This document shows positions 48,376 through 59,399 of a DNA stretch of 64,000 nucleotides, one piece after another. Numbering within the stretch: the first letter of the stretch is position 1; each line of letters begins with the position of its first letter. The DNA is from Dipteronia dyeriana (taxonomy: Eukaryota; Streptophyta; Magnoliopsida; Sapindales; Sapindaceae): NCBI GenBank assembly GCA_032871835.1, contig CM065296.1, forward strand, positions 122,810,146 through 122,874,145, in the 5' to 3' direction. Position numbers and translations under genes: made by a program. The notes under the pieces are model-generated. The model saw nothing but the letters and a program-made list of their open reading frames with translations. It ran no database searches and was not told the origin of the DNA.

Positions 48376-51174
48376 ATGTCTAAACAAAACATAGCCAGAC
48401 AAATACCCAGTCTAGCCCCAAGACAGCCCAGACAAATAACTAACCTCATACCAAGCATTGTGACTCCTAGCCCAGCTGCCAATTATGACCCAGAAGAAGA
48501 CTCTAGCAAACCAATTATTAACTTGATCCCCAGAAGAAGAAGGCCCAGGCCCAAACCAGAAAACCCAACACATGTGACCCATGTTCAAAAAACCCCGGAA
48601 CAAGTAGCCCAACCAATACACACTTATGACCAAGGCCAGACCTCACCCACTCCCTCGCAAGTTCTAACAGAGATCAATGACCTTGAACCACCTGTCCGTT
48701 TCATTAACGTTATTAACACCAAATCCAGTATTGATTTTGACCTTTTAATTACTGATTACTATTCCCCCAAGAATCAGCAATTACGAGAAAAATACGAAAG
48801 AAACTACTCTGAGAACAAGAGAAAACAATTTTACAAAAGATGGACAGAAAACATTGGAATTCTTAACCAAAAAATACCCTTTTTCGAATGGTACACAAAT
48901 AGAAAAAACTTTGAACAAAAAATGCTCTGTTATTGACCAATCAAAAATTAGAACATACAAAACTAAGAAGGGAGAAGAAAAACAAATTCATCCTCCTCCA
49001 AGACACTTCGAAATTGAAATGCATAATGATGACATTGAGGGTGGTACTAACACAACTCTCTGTACGCCTTTCATATTATTAGACGAGGGACTGTCCACTA
49101 CCATACCTTCGTCCTCACATCAAATATGAGTAGTTATGAGACAGAACAATTATACCAATTTCTTTCTGAATTCTATAGGAGAACAACTAGAGAAAATTGA
49201 CCTAAACCTTTCCCAAACCACTATTTCCCCTACAAAAGAAAGTATTCCTCCACAAGTTTTCGTTCCTTATGAAACATCTACCTCATCCTCCAGAAATTCC
49301 AGAAAGGCAAAAGGAAAAATGCCCGTACAAAATGTTGGACCTATCCTGTTCCCGGACCTTACTGGCATTGAAAAATGCTTTGACAATCTCGTTGATGAAA
49401 AAGAGCTCCTAACGGCCCTTGAGGAAAGACTAAGAAACCTACCAAAAGAAGAACCCATCCATTATCCTGAAGTCCAAACCCTTGACAAAAAATATTCCAG
49501 AATCCTCCAGTGAGAAAGATGGAGAAACCATGGACTTCCAAAACATGGTCCAAAAAATAACTTATAATAACAAAGCTGACAGTTACAATCAGACCAGATA
49601 TTACCAAAATACCAAACCATATTACCCAAAACCCACTCCTCCTGACTTATAATATGAATAAACTGTTCCCTATCGTGCCTATACTGGTAATGCCTGTTAT
49701 CAATTCAATATTGATGGCTTATCAGAATACCAAATTATCACTGTCCTTAGACAAATGCATACCATCGGGTATATTTATATCAAAAAATAAAACATGTCTC
49801 ATACTGACGTAGTCACATCCTTGGCCACTGGATTTGAAGGACAATTATTTGGATGGTGGACTCATACCCTGAGCCTAAGTGCCAGAAGCACTATCATTAG
49901 CCATACCAAAATTGTAACTACTACATTACCGACCAGACCCACTACTGATCCAGCCTCTTTTATACCATCTTCTTCAGCACAAACTACTACTACTACATAT
50001 GAACCTGATGGGATAGATGTCTTATGTTACACTATTTTAATGCACTTCGTTGGAAACCCCAACATTAACCAAGGAAAAGACTTTTCAAAACTTTAAAATT
50101 TAAAATGTAAAAAACTTAGCGATTTCAAATGGTATAAAGATATTTTCTTGACCAGAGTTTTACAAAAACCTGACAATGCCAACCCTTATTGGAAAGAAAA
50201 ATTTATTGCTGGTTTACCAAAACTCTTTTCCAATAAAGTTAGAGACGAAATGGTTAGACAAATGGGATGGTCCGACTGGTCACAGATGGACCTAAATGAC
50301 TGGACTTATGGTGAAATCATTGCCACTATCAATGTTGTTGCAATGATCTTCGACTCAGAAGTCAACTCAAACAACAAAAATTGACAACCAGAAAAGAACT
50401 AGGATCGTGGTGCGAACAATTTGGCTTTGACAAACTCCCCACTCCTAGAAAGAAAACATCCAGCAAATTTTATAAAGGCAAAGGTATCCATCGATACAAA
50501 AGAGACAAATACGGCAACAAAAAGTATCATTGGTCTGCATACATTCGTGGCAAAACTCCTAACTACTGGCCCTCCAAATCAAAAACCCTATTCCAAAAAC
50601 AAAACAATTTTTTTTTTAAAATCAAATAAATGTTTTAAATGTGGCAAGAAAGACCATTATGCTAACAAATGCTCGAACCAGAAAAACAAGATTAAAAGCC
50701 TTGATCTTGATGATGAGGTTAAAGACAAAGTCCTTCAAGTTTTATATGCTGAATCCGAAGCAGAAACTGAATCGTCATCTTCCCCTGAAGAAGTTCTAGT
50801 TTTAGGAGGATCTTCTGGCGATTCTATCTCTGACTCATCTTCAGTCTCAGAACCAGATACACAACCCTGCTTCTACAAAGAAATAAATGTTCTCGACCAA
50901 TATGATTATTCTCTAATAATTAGTATGATTGACAACATTGAGGATCCCCTGCAGAAAGCAAAACACATCCGACAATTACAACAAAAAATTGCCAGTGAAG
51001 CTGCCCCCTAGTAGCAGTAACACCCCCTCCACTGACAATAAACCTTTTAACCCTTTCCAAACACCCGATTTTGAACAAAATGTTTTAAACAAATTCCATA
51101 GCAAATCCAGAAAAGTTCCTGCCACTGATTTACATAAAGAAATCCAGAACATTAAAGAAGAAATAAAAGTTTAA
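48376..51174 (+). pseudogene. Pararetroviral coat-protein region of ORF1, broken
   Basis: Open segments in changing frames: 48376-48936 (Pro/Arg-rich, with SKPIINLIPRRRRPRPKP), 48854-49129, 49136-49513, 49794-50096, 50148-50384 and 50421-51011. The segment at 50148 has YWKEKFIAGLPKLFSNKVRD, a caulimovirid coat signature. A CCHC knuckle CFKCGKKDHYANKC is intact at 50631-50672 and is followed by an acidic Ser/Glu-rich stretch, as in these coat proteins. In a virus this domain forms the capsid and binds nucleic acid. At least five frameshifts or stops separate the parts. Confidence 0.82.
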
Positions 51175-51192
51175 AAAAAGAATGTCCATGAT

Positions 51193-53357
51193 TTGCAAAT
51201 CAAAAGTAGTTTGGTAAAACAATTTCCTAAAATACCTCCGAGAAATTCCCTTGAAAAGCAGTCCAGTTTTAACAGCTCTGACGAATCTGACAAAGAACAA
51301 CCCGACCAAAATGACATACCCGACCAAGATGACATTTATAATTTTGCTCAAATCAATGCCATACATGAGATTAGAATCCAAAAATGGTATGTTGAAGTTG
51401 ACATTAGAATTACCTCAAACTATAATATAAGAGCCAGCGCCCTTGTTGATACAGGAGCTGACTTAAACTGTATAAAAGAATTTATGGTACCCACCAAATA
51501 CCTGAATTCTACTATAGAAACCCTTTACGGTGCTAATAGAATCCAATTAGACATCAAATACAAACTCACTAATGCTAAAGTTTGTTATAGTGGAGTTTGT
51601 TACAATAATGATTTTCTTGTAGTTAAAACTCTTTCTCATAATATGATTCTAGGATTACCATTTCTTTATTTGATTTCTCCCTTCAAAGTTATTGCTGAAG
51701 GAATTGTTACTGAATACTTAGGAAAAGAAATTATATTTCCCTTTATCTTTCATGGTTTAGTAAGGGATCTAAATGTTTTAAAAGGCAAAAATATTTGGAA
51801 TGAAACTCCGGACGCTCTTAGCAATTGCATTGCTACCCTAAACCAAAAACAGACCCAATTGAATTTTTTAAAAGATGACTTAGTTTTCCAAAGACAAGAG
51901 GCCAAGTTAGAAGGCTCTAGTCTTCAAGAAAGAATAAAAGTTTTTAAAGAAAAATTAGAAAAAGAAGTTTGTTCGACAATTCCGAATACTTTCTGGGATA
52001 GGAAGAAACACATTATTACTCTTCCATATACCAAAGATTTAAATGAAAATGGAATACCGACAAAAGCTAGACCAATTCAAATGTCAGTCGATTTAATTGA
52101 GTATTGTAAGAAAGAAATTCAGGACTTGCTTGACAAAAAACTTATCAGGCCGTCTAAATCCCCTTGGAGTTGTCATGCTTTCTATGTTCAAAAGAATGCT
52201 GAAATAGAAAGAGGAGTTCCTAGGCTTATTATTAATTACAAGTCTTTGAACGATGCTTTACAGTGGATTAGATACCCTATGCCTAATAAGTCTGATTTAT
52301 TAAAAAGACTTTATGACTATCATTTTCTCAAAATTTGACATGAAATCAGGTTTTTGGCAAATTCAGGTCGCCGAACATGACAGTTACAAAACAACTTTCA
52401 CAGTCCCTTTTCGGCAATATGAATGGAATGTTATGCCATTTGGTCTTAAAAATGCTCCATTGCAATGCTCCTAGTGAATTCCAATGCATCATGAATAACA
52501 ATTTTAATTATTTCACTGAATTTTCCATTGTTTATATAGATGATGTTTTAATATTTTCAAAGAATATTGACCTGCATTGGAAACATCTGGAAATATTCCT
52601 CAAAATCGTCAAACATCATGGACTGGTTATTTCGGATCCAAAAATTACCCTTTTCCAAACCAATATCAGATTTCTAGGCCATAATATCAAAAGAGGAACA
52701 ATTGTTCCCATTCAAAGGAGTTTAGATTTTGCTGACAAATTTTCGGATGAGATAAAAGACAAAAAACAATTAAAAAGGTTCTTAGGGTATCTGAATTATA
52801 TTTCAAATTTCTACAACGAACTTAGCATCATTTGTAAATCCCTTTTTCAAAGATTAAAAACCAATCATCTCCCTTGGACAGAAGAACATACTAAGGCAGT
52901 CCAACATGTAAAAAGGGATGTTAAGAAACTCCCTTGTATGTCTATTTGTCATCCTACTGCCCCCAAAACTGTTGAAACAGATGTTTCAGAAATAGGATTT
53001 GGTGGCATTTTGAAACAAACCATTAATAACAGAGAACGTTTGGTTAGGTATGTTTCAGGATCCTGGAATGATACCCAACAGAAGTATTCGACAGTTAAAA
53101 AAGAAATTTTAGCTATCGTCCTGACAATTCAAAAATTACAAGAAGATTTGATTAATCAAAAATTTATTTTAAGAGTTGATTGCCAATCGGCAAAATTTAT
53201 TTTGAAAAAAGATGTAAAAAATCTTGCCTCTAAACAAATTTTTGCAAGATGGCAAGTCATTTTATCTGCTTTTGATTTTGACATTGAATATATTAAAGGA
53301 TCAGAAAATAGTCTCCCAGATTTTCTGACCAGAGAATTTTTACAGGGTGACAAATGA
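51193..53357 (+). pseudogene. Pararetroviral protease, reverse transcriptase and RNase H, broken
   Basis: 51193-52338 is one open frame. It holds the aspartic protease core LVDTGADLNCI (DTG at 51448-51456) and the start of RT (ARPIQMSVDLIEYCKKEI, RLIINYKSLNDAL). The frame is lost at a T run near 52322. The next RT block (FDMKSGFWQIQV, near 52335) is in another frame. A short duplication of AATGCTCC near 52452-52472 breaks it again. The third segment, to 53357, has the catalytic YIDD at 52533-52544, LGYLNYISNFYNEL, and an RNase H domain with ETDVSEIGFGGIL, KKEILAIVLTIQKL and VDCQSAKFIL. Catalytic residues are present, but the chain is broken twice. Confidence 0.92.
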
Positions 53358-54682
53358 CTAGCTCAAACCGAGGTCGTGGAAGTGGCCGAAGCCCTAGTGG
53401 CAGAGGCTCCATAAGATCTGACTTATCAGACAAAGCCATGGACTTATCGTTATCGACTTATCATACTTCCCCCAAAGGAAGTCATAAAAACAAGTATGCT
53501 ATTTCACTAATATCTCAGCCCAAATCCCCCCACACATCACCTATACAGCCTCCACATTTGCCCCCTGCTGGGCCTTCATCAAGCAGAAGCCCAAGACAAA
53601 GCCCAGTACACATGACAAATACTTTTTCACCTTTAACCGTAGACAACAGTCCGTTCAAGACAGTAGCCTCCTCAAAAATAAGCCCGCATTCAAATAAAGA
53701 GGAAAAAAATTTAGCCCAAACCTCACAATCGGCCTTTCCTAGGGTCAATCAACCAACTTATTCATATATCAATAAACATTTCTTTGATGGGTTTTTTGCC
53801 ATGGAACAACATTTTTTGCATGACTATTATTTTAGGGAACCTAAAAAACTAACGGATGATATCATCAATCCCTTGTTTGGAAGGACCCCAGAGGACTTAT
53901 TAAAAAGACATATATTCTATGAATTTATTCTTGTAGACACAGATTCGATTTCCATTTCAGATGTTTTCGACAAAATCGATAAAGAAAGACTAATTTTTAG
54001 AAAAATAAAGATTTGCAAGATTATTTCCCTTGAGCAGTGGGGAGGTGATCCCAACTCAACATGGAATTTTAGTAGAATTTTTAGTAGAATTTTCCATATC
54101 TCAGATTTCTCCTACTGGGACTATATTGAAGCTTGGATAAAATTTTTATATGGACAAAACCCAGGAAATTCACTCTCCTGGTTTATTTATTTTGACAAAA
54201 ATTTCAAAATTGACCTACCAATCTGGTTCTTGGAATGGTGGGACAAATTTGGTCACATAATTGATTTTCTCCCCAGTCAGGTAAAGGAAGGGTATTCCTT
54301 CTGAGTTTCCAACCTTGTCAAACCAGATGATTGGGATATTTGCCCAGACTTATTTTTATTTTTTGTTCATTTCAACTTAACATGGATTATAATGCTCGAA
54401 TATGCTATCCAAGACAAAATTGTGGGAAATGTTAAAGTTCTCTATTTTGGAAGACAAATCAATATTAAATGGTGGAGTGATATGAATCTTGCTAATCATG
54501 GAAAAGAAAGAGTTTCCAAATGGTTCAGTGAGAATCCAACTCTCCGCAACAAAATTTCGAACCAATCAGGCATTCTCATGGTAAAATCTCAGAATCAGGC
54601 TAGAATTGTGGCTGCAACTACTCATGATGAACTCATGAAGATTGCCGAAGAAATGAAGAACTCAATAGCTGGACAAAAGTGA
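53354..54682 (+). pseudogene. Second pararetroviral ORF (unknown function), one in-frame stop
   Basis: The ATG at 53354 overlaps the ORF1 stop in an ATGA arrangement. The frame is open for 316 codons to a TGA at 54302-54304, then stays open in the same frame to 54682, so 442 codons contain a single stop. The first ~110 residues are Ser/Pro/basic and low in complexity (GRGSGRSPSGRGS). The rest is rich in Phe, Trp and Asp and looks folded (FFAMEQHFLHDYYFREPKKL, EQWGGDPNSTW, YWDYIEAWIKFLYGQ). I recognise no known domain. A downstream ORF of unknown role is known in some florendovirus-type genomes, and this fits that position. Confidence 0.75.
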
Positions 54683-54956
54683 TAGAGACAAAGATGATGA
54701 CTCAGATAACTATGTATATGACAGTGATGACCCAACTACTTTCTTCGGGCAAGACCCTTAGTGCTTATCTCTTCTAGGAAGCCGACAATATAGTTAATGA
54801 AAAACAGTCTTGTGGCAGACAAGATAAAAAGAAGATGCTCCGACATTTTCAAGACAAGTCAAAAATCAAACAGTAAACAACCACATGAAGACTTATCTTA
54901 TCCTTTGTAAAGTAACTCGACTAGAGTTTACGCTCAACTATAGTTTAATCTTAGTA

Positions 54957-55260
54957 CTATAAATTTTAAAAAGGCTCCCAGGCTTACCAGGTTCAGTTTT
55001 TCAGTTTATTTTAATTTCCCTCTGAAAGCTCTACGAAGCTTTACTATTTTCCTTTTCTTCCTACCTTGTAAATTTCTGAACTTCCACATAAATAAAGTTT
55101 GAGACTTATTTCTATAAATCTATTTTGCTGTCAGACATATTTTGCTTAAGCACTGTAAGCGACTATTTCTTTATATTTTTTATGACTTATTATTTTATTC
55201 TGGTCTAGAGTATATCGGCTGGAATACCTTGACATATTCGTATCCAGAGTGGTGCTGACC
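54957..55260 (+). promoter_or_regulatory. Pararetroviral intergenic region: TATA box, poly(A) signal, primer-site remnant
   Basis: CTATAAATT at about 54957-54965 is followed some 130 bp later by AATAAA (about 55091). This is the spacing that gives a terminally redundant pregenomic RNA in caulimovirids. TCGTATCCAGAGTGG at about 55239-55253 resembles the tRNA-Met site TGGTATCAGAGC with one inserted base. The individual calls are weak, but the order is right. Confidence 0.5.
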
Positions 55261-55431
55261 AGGATAAACTGAGGTTTAACAAAGTCACGTACTTGACCTA
55301 TACCTGTATTTATACTGTATTATTGAACAAATAATTACTTGTTTATTTTATCTTTGATTCTCTGTATGTTTCTAGAATTACTATATATTGTCTTGTGTTT
55401 TTTATTCTATATTGTCCTGCTCTGTTATATC

Positions 55432-55615
55432 AGTGGAATAATTTCTAAGATAAAAGTCTTGAAAATAATATTTAGCATCGACTAATGAGTTTGGTATTAA
55501 CATTAATCATTATATATATGTATATATTAGTGGAATAATTTCTAAGATAAAAGTCTTGAAAATAATATTTAGCTTCGGCTAATGAGTTTGGTATTAACAT
55601 TAATCATTATATATA
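55432..55615 (+). repeat. 97-bp tandem duplication
   Basis: AGTGGAATAATTTCTAAGAT begins at 55432 and again at 55529. The two copies differ at only a few bases over about 87 bp and are separated by TATATATG. It lies at the junction of viral and LTR-element DNA. Confidence 0.85.
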
Positions 55616-56035
55616 AGGAAAATGTCATGAAGTACTTTTCCATGGATAAAACACATTGAATGGATTCCTCAATGTTTATTTGATAAATTAACGTGATGTA
55701 TTATCTTCTCTCGTTATTGAAGAACTTTCGGTCCTGAAATATCAAATATAGGTTCAACTAGTGTTTTTATAAAACAACATGATATCGTATTTAACAAGTT
55801 GGACCAATTTAAAAAGCTATTTTATTAAAATTCTTTACATCTGATCTCCAAAGGTGGTGATAAAAAATACGTTCAAGTTTAAATCTGCAGATTTATTTAT
55901 AAATACACTACCAATTGTAAATCTTGGTACATAATATTGTGATGCGATATCTATGTAAAATATTGAAGCATCCATATCAGAATGAGGGGGAGCGTATTTA
56001 CCAGTGGGAGTTACTGATTTTAGAGAAAATATTAC

Positions 56036-56628
56036 ATAATGTACTCTTTTTCCTTCACTAGATTTTTATCCTATAGGGTTTTCCTAGTAAGGTTTTAACG
56101 AGTCAATTTTGTACTCCAAATACCCTTAGAGATTAATTTAATATGTAGATGAATATTTTACTCTTTTTCCCCTGTTAGTTTTTTTTCCATTGGGTTTGTA
56201 CTAGTAAAGGTTTTAATGAAGTATATTCTCTATACGATGGATATCCAAAGGGGAGTGTTATGAATATATTATTTAAGTGGATGTCCACATTCATATATTT
56301 TATACAAGTAAATTACAAATTCTTCCTCTCCCCAACATCTCATTAACTCCCAAATGAGATAATGATGAGATATGCATCATCTTAGCATAAATTGTTTTGG
56401 AGGAAAATCTATCTACTGTACTCTTTTTCCTTCACCGAATTTTTATCCCACATGGTTTTTCTCAGCAAGGTTTTAATGAGACAGTTGTTGCCACCTCCAA
56501 TATTATTTTTCAGATTCATATGAATAATGTACTATTTTTCATTCACTAGTATTTTTTTCCCACATGGTTTTTACTAGTAAAGGTTTTAACGAGGCATATT
56601 CTATGTAAAATAGACATTCAAAGGGGAG
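56036..56628 (+). repeat. Four diverged CTCTTTTTCC...GGTTTTAACGAG units before the 3' LTR
   Basis: Units start near 56040, 56160, 56418 and 56530. Each reads TACTCTTTTTCC, about 35 bp of T-rich sequence with CCCACATGG or a variant, then TAGTAAGGTTTTAACGAG. The last runs into AAAGGGGAG before the LTR. The same unit is common upstream of the purine tract in plant copia elements. Confidence 0.75.
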
Positions 56629-56963
56629 TATTATGAAAATATAATATAAGTGAATGTCCATCCAATATCACAATGTAACTTGTGATTCTTCACATTCTCT
56701 ATTTTATTCTCAACTTTATGGTATCATTTACTCTCAAGTTTATGGCTCTATTGATTCTTAAAATTATTGTTATTGTCTTTTCATTTTGTAACCATTATAT
56801 TGTCATTAAATTGTAAGGCTATAAAAGGAGTCTTCACATGTTGTATTGGGAACTTGAGAACTATTAAAGAATAAAAGAATCTTTTTTCTTGGGCTACTAC
56901 TTTCTCTCTTTTCTTATTTTATATTTATGCTATTATATTCTTGTTTATTTATTTATTTCATAC
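56629..56963 (+). repeat. 3' LTR (about 335 bp)
   Basis: Begins TATTATGAAAATATAATA (TG has changed to TA) and ends TTTATTTCATA. It is preceded by the purine tract. The last 3-4 bases differ from the 5' LTR, so its end is uncertain by a few bases. Confidence 0.85.
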
Positions 56964-57140
56964 GGGGTGAATCTCATTCATCCCTTGTCTTAAAGATATG
57001 AAAAGAAATTATTAATTGACCACTACAGATTTACATGTTATTTATAAGATCGAAGGAACTTACATGTTTTCACCTCCATAATAAACAAAATATAAATAAC
57101 ATGTAATGAAGAAGGCTGCATGAATTCCATATATGAAATA

Positions 57141-58755
57141 GAACAAATTACACCGAACATTCTTGAGGGTTGTTTTTTTAAATACGGAAACAATTTTACT
57201 GTTAATTGACACTCACCTCCCTTACCGTTGGAGTCTGACCATTAAGTATGAGAGTTGACCGTTATAAAATAAAAAAAGACAGAAATACCCCTTATTCACT
57301 AAAAATTTAAAATAACTAATTATACAAAACTCCCATCAGAAACAATTTTATTGATACTTGACACTCACCTCCCCTACCGTTAGTTAAAGTTGGTCAAATT
57401 AAACCGTAGACAAATTTTAACTATAAAAAATAATGATAGTTTAGTCATTTGAAAAAATATATATATATAATTGAATAAATATTTTAAAATAAAGATTTTT
57501 TTTAAGGTATTTTAAAATGATGATTAAGTGAAAAAAAAACTGTTTTTAGAATTAAGATTTTTTTTGAAAAGAGAATTAAGATTAACCCCTGTAACATTTC
57601 ACCAGTTCTATCAACAACACAAATCACAATCCCTTCTAATTTATTTGATCTTCTCCATAAGAGATTGAGCTAGTTCCACCAACACAAATCACAATTCCTA
57701 TATAATTTGTTTTTAATTTTTTTCTATTTATTAAAAAACGTAAAATGTTTAACTCTATTTCCTTGGAAAACATTTTTTTTAATTATAAATATATTTTGAG
57801 CTTTTTTCCTTTTTAATTTTTTTTTAAACAAATTGCACTGTCTTAGGAAGGGATTATGATTTGTATTGTCGGTGGAACAAACGAACTAACTCCATTTTGG
57901 GATGAAATCTGACACAATCTCTCAAGGAGGAGAGATCGAACAAATTCTGAGGGGATTGTGATTTGTGTTGTTGATGGAACTGACGAACTGTTAAATGGAT
58001 TACGATTTTTTTTAATTATTTTTTATTTGAATTTTTTTAAATTAGATTGGACTGTCCGTTTTATTTGATGAAACATAATTTTCAATTAATCTTATTTTTC
58101 TTTCCTAAAATAATATTTTAATTTTAAATCAGTTTTGTTTTGTTCACTTAATCTTTATTTTAAAATACATTAAAAAAAATCTCTATTTAAAAATATTTAT
58201 TCAATTTTTTTTTTAAATTATATAATTAAAACGCTTCAAACGACTAAACTATCCTTAGTTTTGATAGTCAAAATTGATCTACGATTTCAAATGACTAAAA
58301 TCTTGATTTTAAAAATAGTTTTCTTTGGTTCACTTGATCTTCATTTAAAATACCTTATAAAAATCTCCATTTAAAAATATTTATTCAATTCTTTTAAAAA
58401 TTATATATTTAATGCTTCAAATGACTAAACTATCCTTAGTTTTGATAGATAAAATTAATCTACAATTTAATTTGACCAACTTTGACTAACAACAAGAGAG
58501 GTCAGTGTCATTTATTAATAAAGTTGTTTCTGTGTATAAAAGAGCAAACCTCAAGGGAGTTTGATGTAATTATTTATTTTAGATTTTTTGGTGAATCAAG
58601 AGTATTTTTATATTTTATCATTTTTTAAAGGTCAACTCTCATACTTAACGGTCAAACCTAACAGCAGGAGAGGTTATGATCAATTAACGATAAAGTTGTT
58701 TCCGTATGTAGAAGAGCAAACCTTAGGTGAGTTTGTCAGTTTGGTGTAATTTGTT
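57141..58755. mobile_element. Foldback-like / Mutator-like TIR element, 1.6 kb
   Basis: A perfect 10-bp target duplication ATATGAAATA lies at 57131-57140 and 58756-58765. The arms are long and inverted: AACAAATTACACC ... ATACGGAAACAA ... TTAATTGA on the left returns as its reverse complement on the right. Internal segments such as CAACAACACAAATCACAATC (57613) also have inverted partners (about 57955), so nearly the whole element can fold. No coding sequence. The size of the duplication and the long arms suggest a MULE-type non-autonomous element. Confidence 0.8.
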
Positions 58756-58835
58756 ATATGAAATAACTAGCAACATGAAAGATATCAGGTGTGAAATCCC
58801 ACACTAACCTTTTGTACAAAATCATTAATTCTAAC

Positions 58836-59391
58836 TAGGGATGGGCATTTTCCCATAATATGAGTGAGAGAGAGAGAGAGTTTTTATTTATAACTACATT
58901 TTTAACAATTAAAAAAAACTAATATTATAATATTAACTTAAATTGGTAGTTACTAGTTAGTACTTAGCACATGAGTATGAGTATTGATAGAAGATGTAAC
59001 TTAAGATTTGATTTGTTTTGACTTTTTTTTGTGTAATACTCTATTAGAAGTATTTATATTTTTTGGATTTCTTTAAACCGATTATATATTTTAGAACGAA
59101 TATTTTGATTACATTTTGGATTGAATATTTTTAATCGGGTCAAGGTAGAGATTGCAATGGCTGGATTTCAAATTTCGAATTCCAATTTTCGGATTGAGAA
59201 TTGAAAAATTAAAATAAGAAATGAAAAGCAATGGAGGAAATGGGGGTATGGGGTTGGAGGTGGGAGATGCCCTCCCCAAAATGCCCCCACCCCAATCCCC
59301 CCAAATGGGTTTTGGGGGAGGTGGTGGGGGAAGGGTTGAGGAATGGGGGTAAGGGAGGGTAGGGGTGCATTGGACCCCACGCCCATCCCTA
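58836..59391. mobile_element. Non-autonomous hAT-type element (556 bp)
   Basis: Inverted ends TAGGGATGGGC (58836) and GCCCATCCCTA (to 59391) are flanked by a perfect 8-bp target duplication ATTCTAAC (58828-58835 and 59392-59399). These ends with an 8-bp duplication indicate the hAT superfamily. The interior has a GA microsatellite (about 58863-58880) and a G-rich right third (59220-59380). A minus-strand open frame there (59168-59386) is only a Pro/His-rich reading of the G-rich DNA. Confidence 0.82.
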
Positions 59392-59399
59392 ATTCTAAC

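Larger units (their letters stand above)
48245..55430 (+). mobile_element. Endogenous pararetrovirus (Caulimoviridae, petuvirus/florendovirus-like), defective
   Basis: Viral order is recognisable: a possible movement-protein C-terminal remnant (48245-48376), coat-type region with CCHC finger, aspartic protease, RT and RNase H, then a second ORF overlapping by 4 nt. A non-coding region follows with TATA, poly(A) signal and primer site. There is no integrase, as expected for pararetroviruses. Most or all of the movement-protein module is missing. ORF1 has at least six frame breaks and is not expressible. The copy is best seen as one nearly complete genome opened at integration, lying in a decayed copia element. 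Assignment to a genus is by domain order and motifs only. Both boundaries are approximate. Confidence 0.82.
43818..56963 (+). mobile_element. Decayed copia-type LTR retrotransposon containing a pararetrovirus copy
   Basis: Direct repeats of ~336 bp (43818-44154 and 56629-56963) bracket 13.1 kb. The first is followed by TGTTATCAGCACGAG, a primer-site-like word common after plant copia LTRs. The second is preceded by the purine tract AAAGGGGAG. Upstream of that tract are four diverged copies of a CTCTTTTTCCTTCACTAG...GGTTTTAACGAG unit typical of the 3' end of copia elements. No intact gag-pol of the element itself is visible. Reading frames at 44155-48240 and 55620-56030 are ruined. The middle (about 48245-55430) is a caulimovirid sequence. 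I found no matching target duplication. Confidence 0.75.

Noticed and set aside
53515..53748. Gly/Cys-rich antisense frame
   Set aside because: Mirror of the Ser/Pro-rich start of the second viral ORF.
43818..56963. Considered as one novel retroelement with pararetroviral pol
   Set aside because: The viral block has its own control region and second ORF, and copia-type 5' and 3' parts lie outside it, so nested insertion is simpler; recombination remains possible.
59168..59386. Pro/His-rich minus-strand frame
   Set aside because: Produced by the G-rich right third of the small hAT element.
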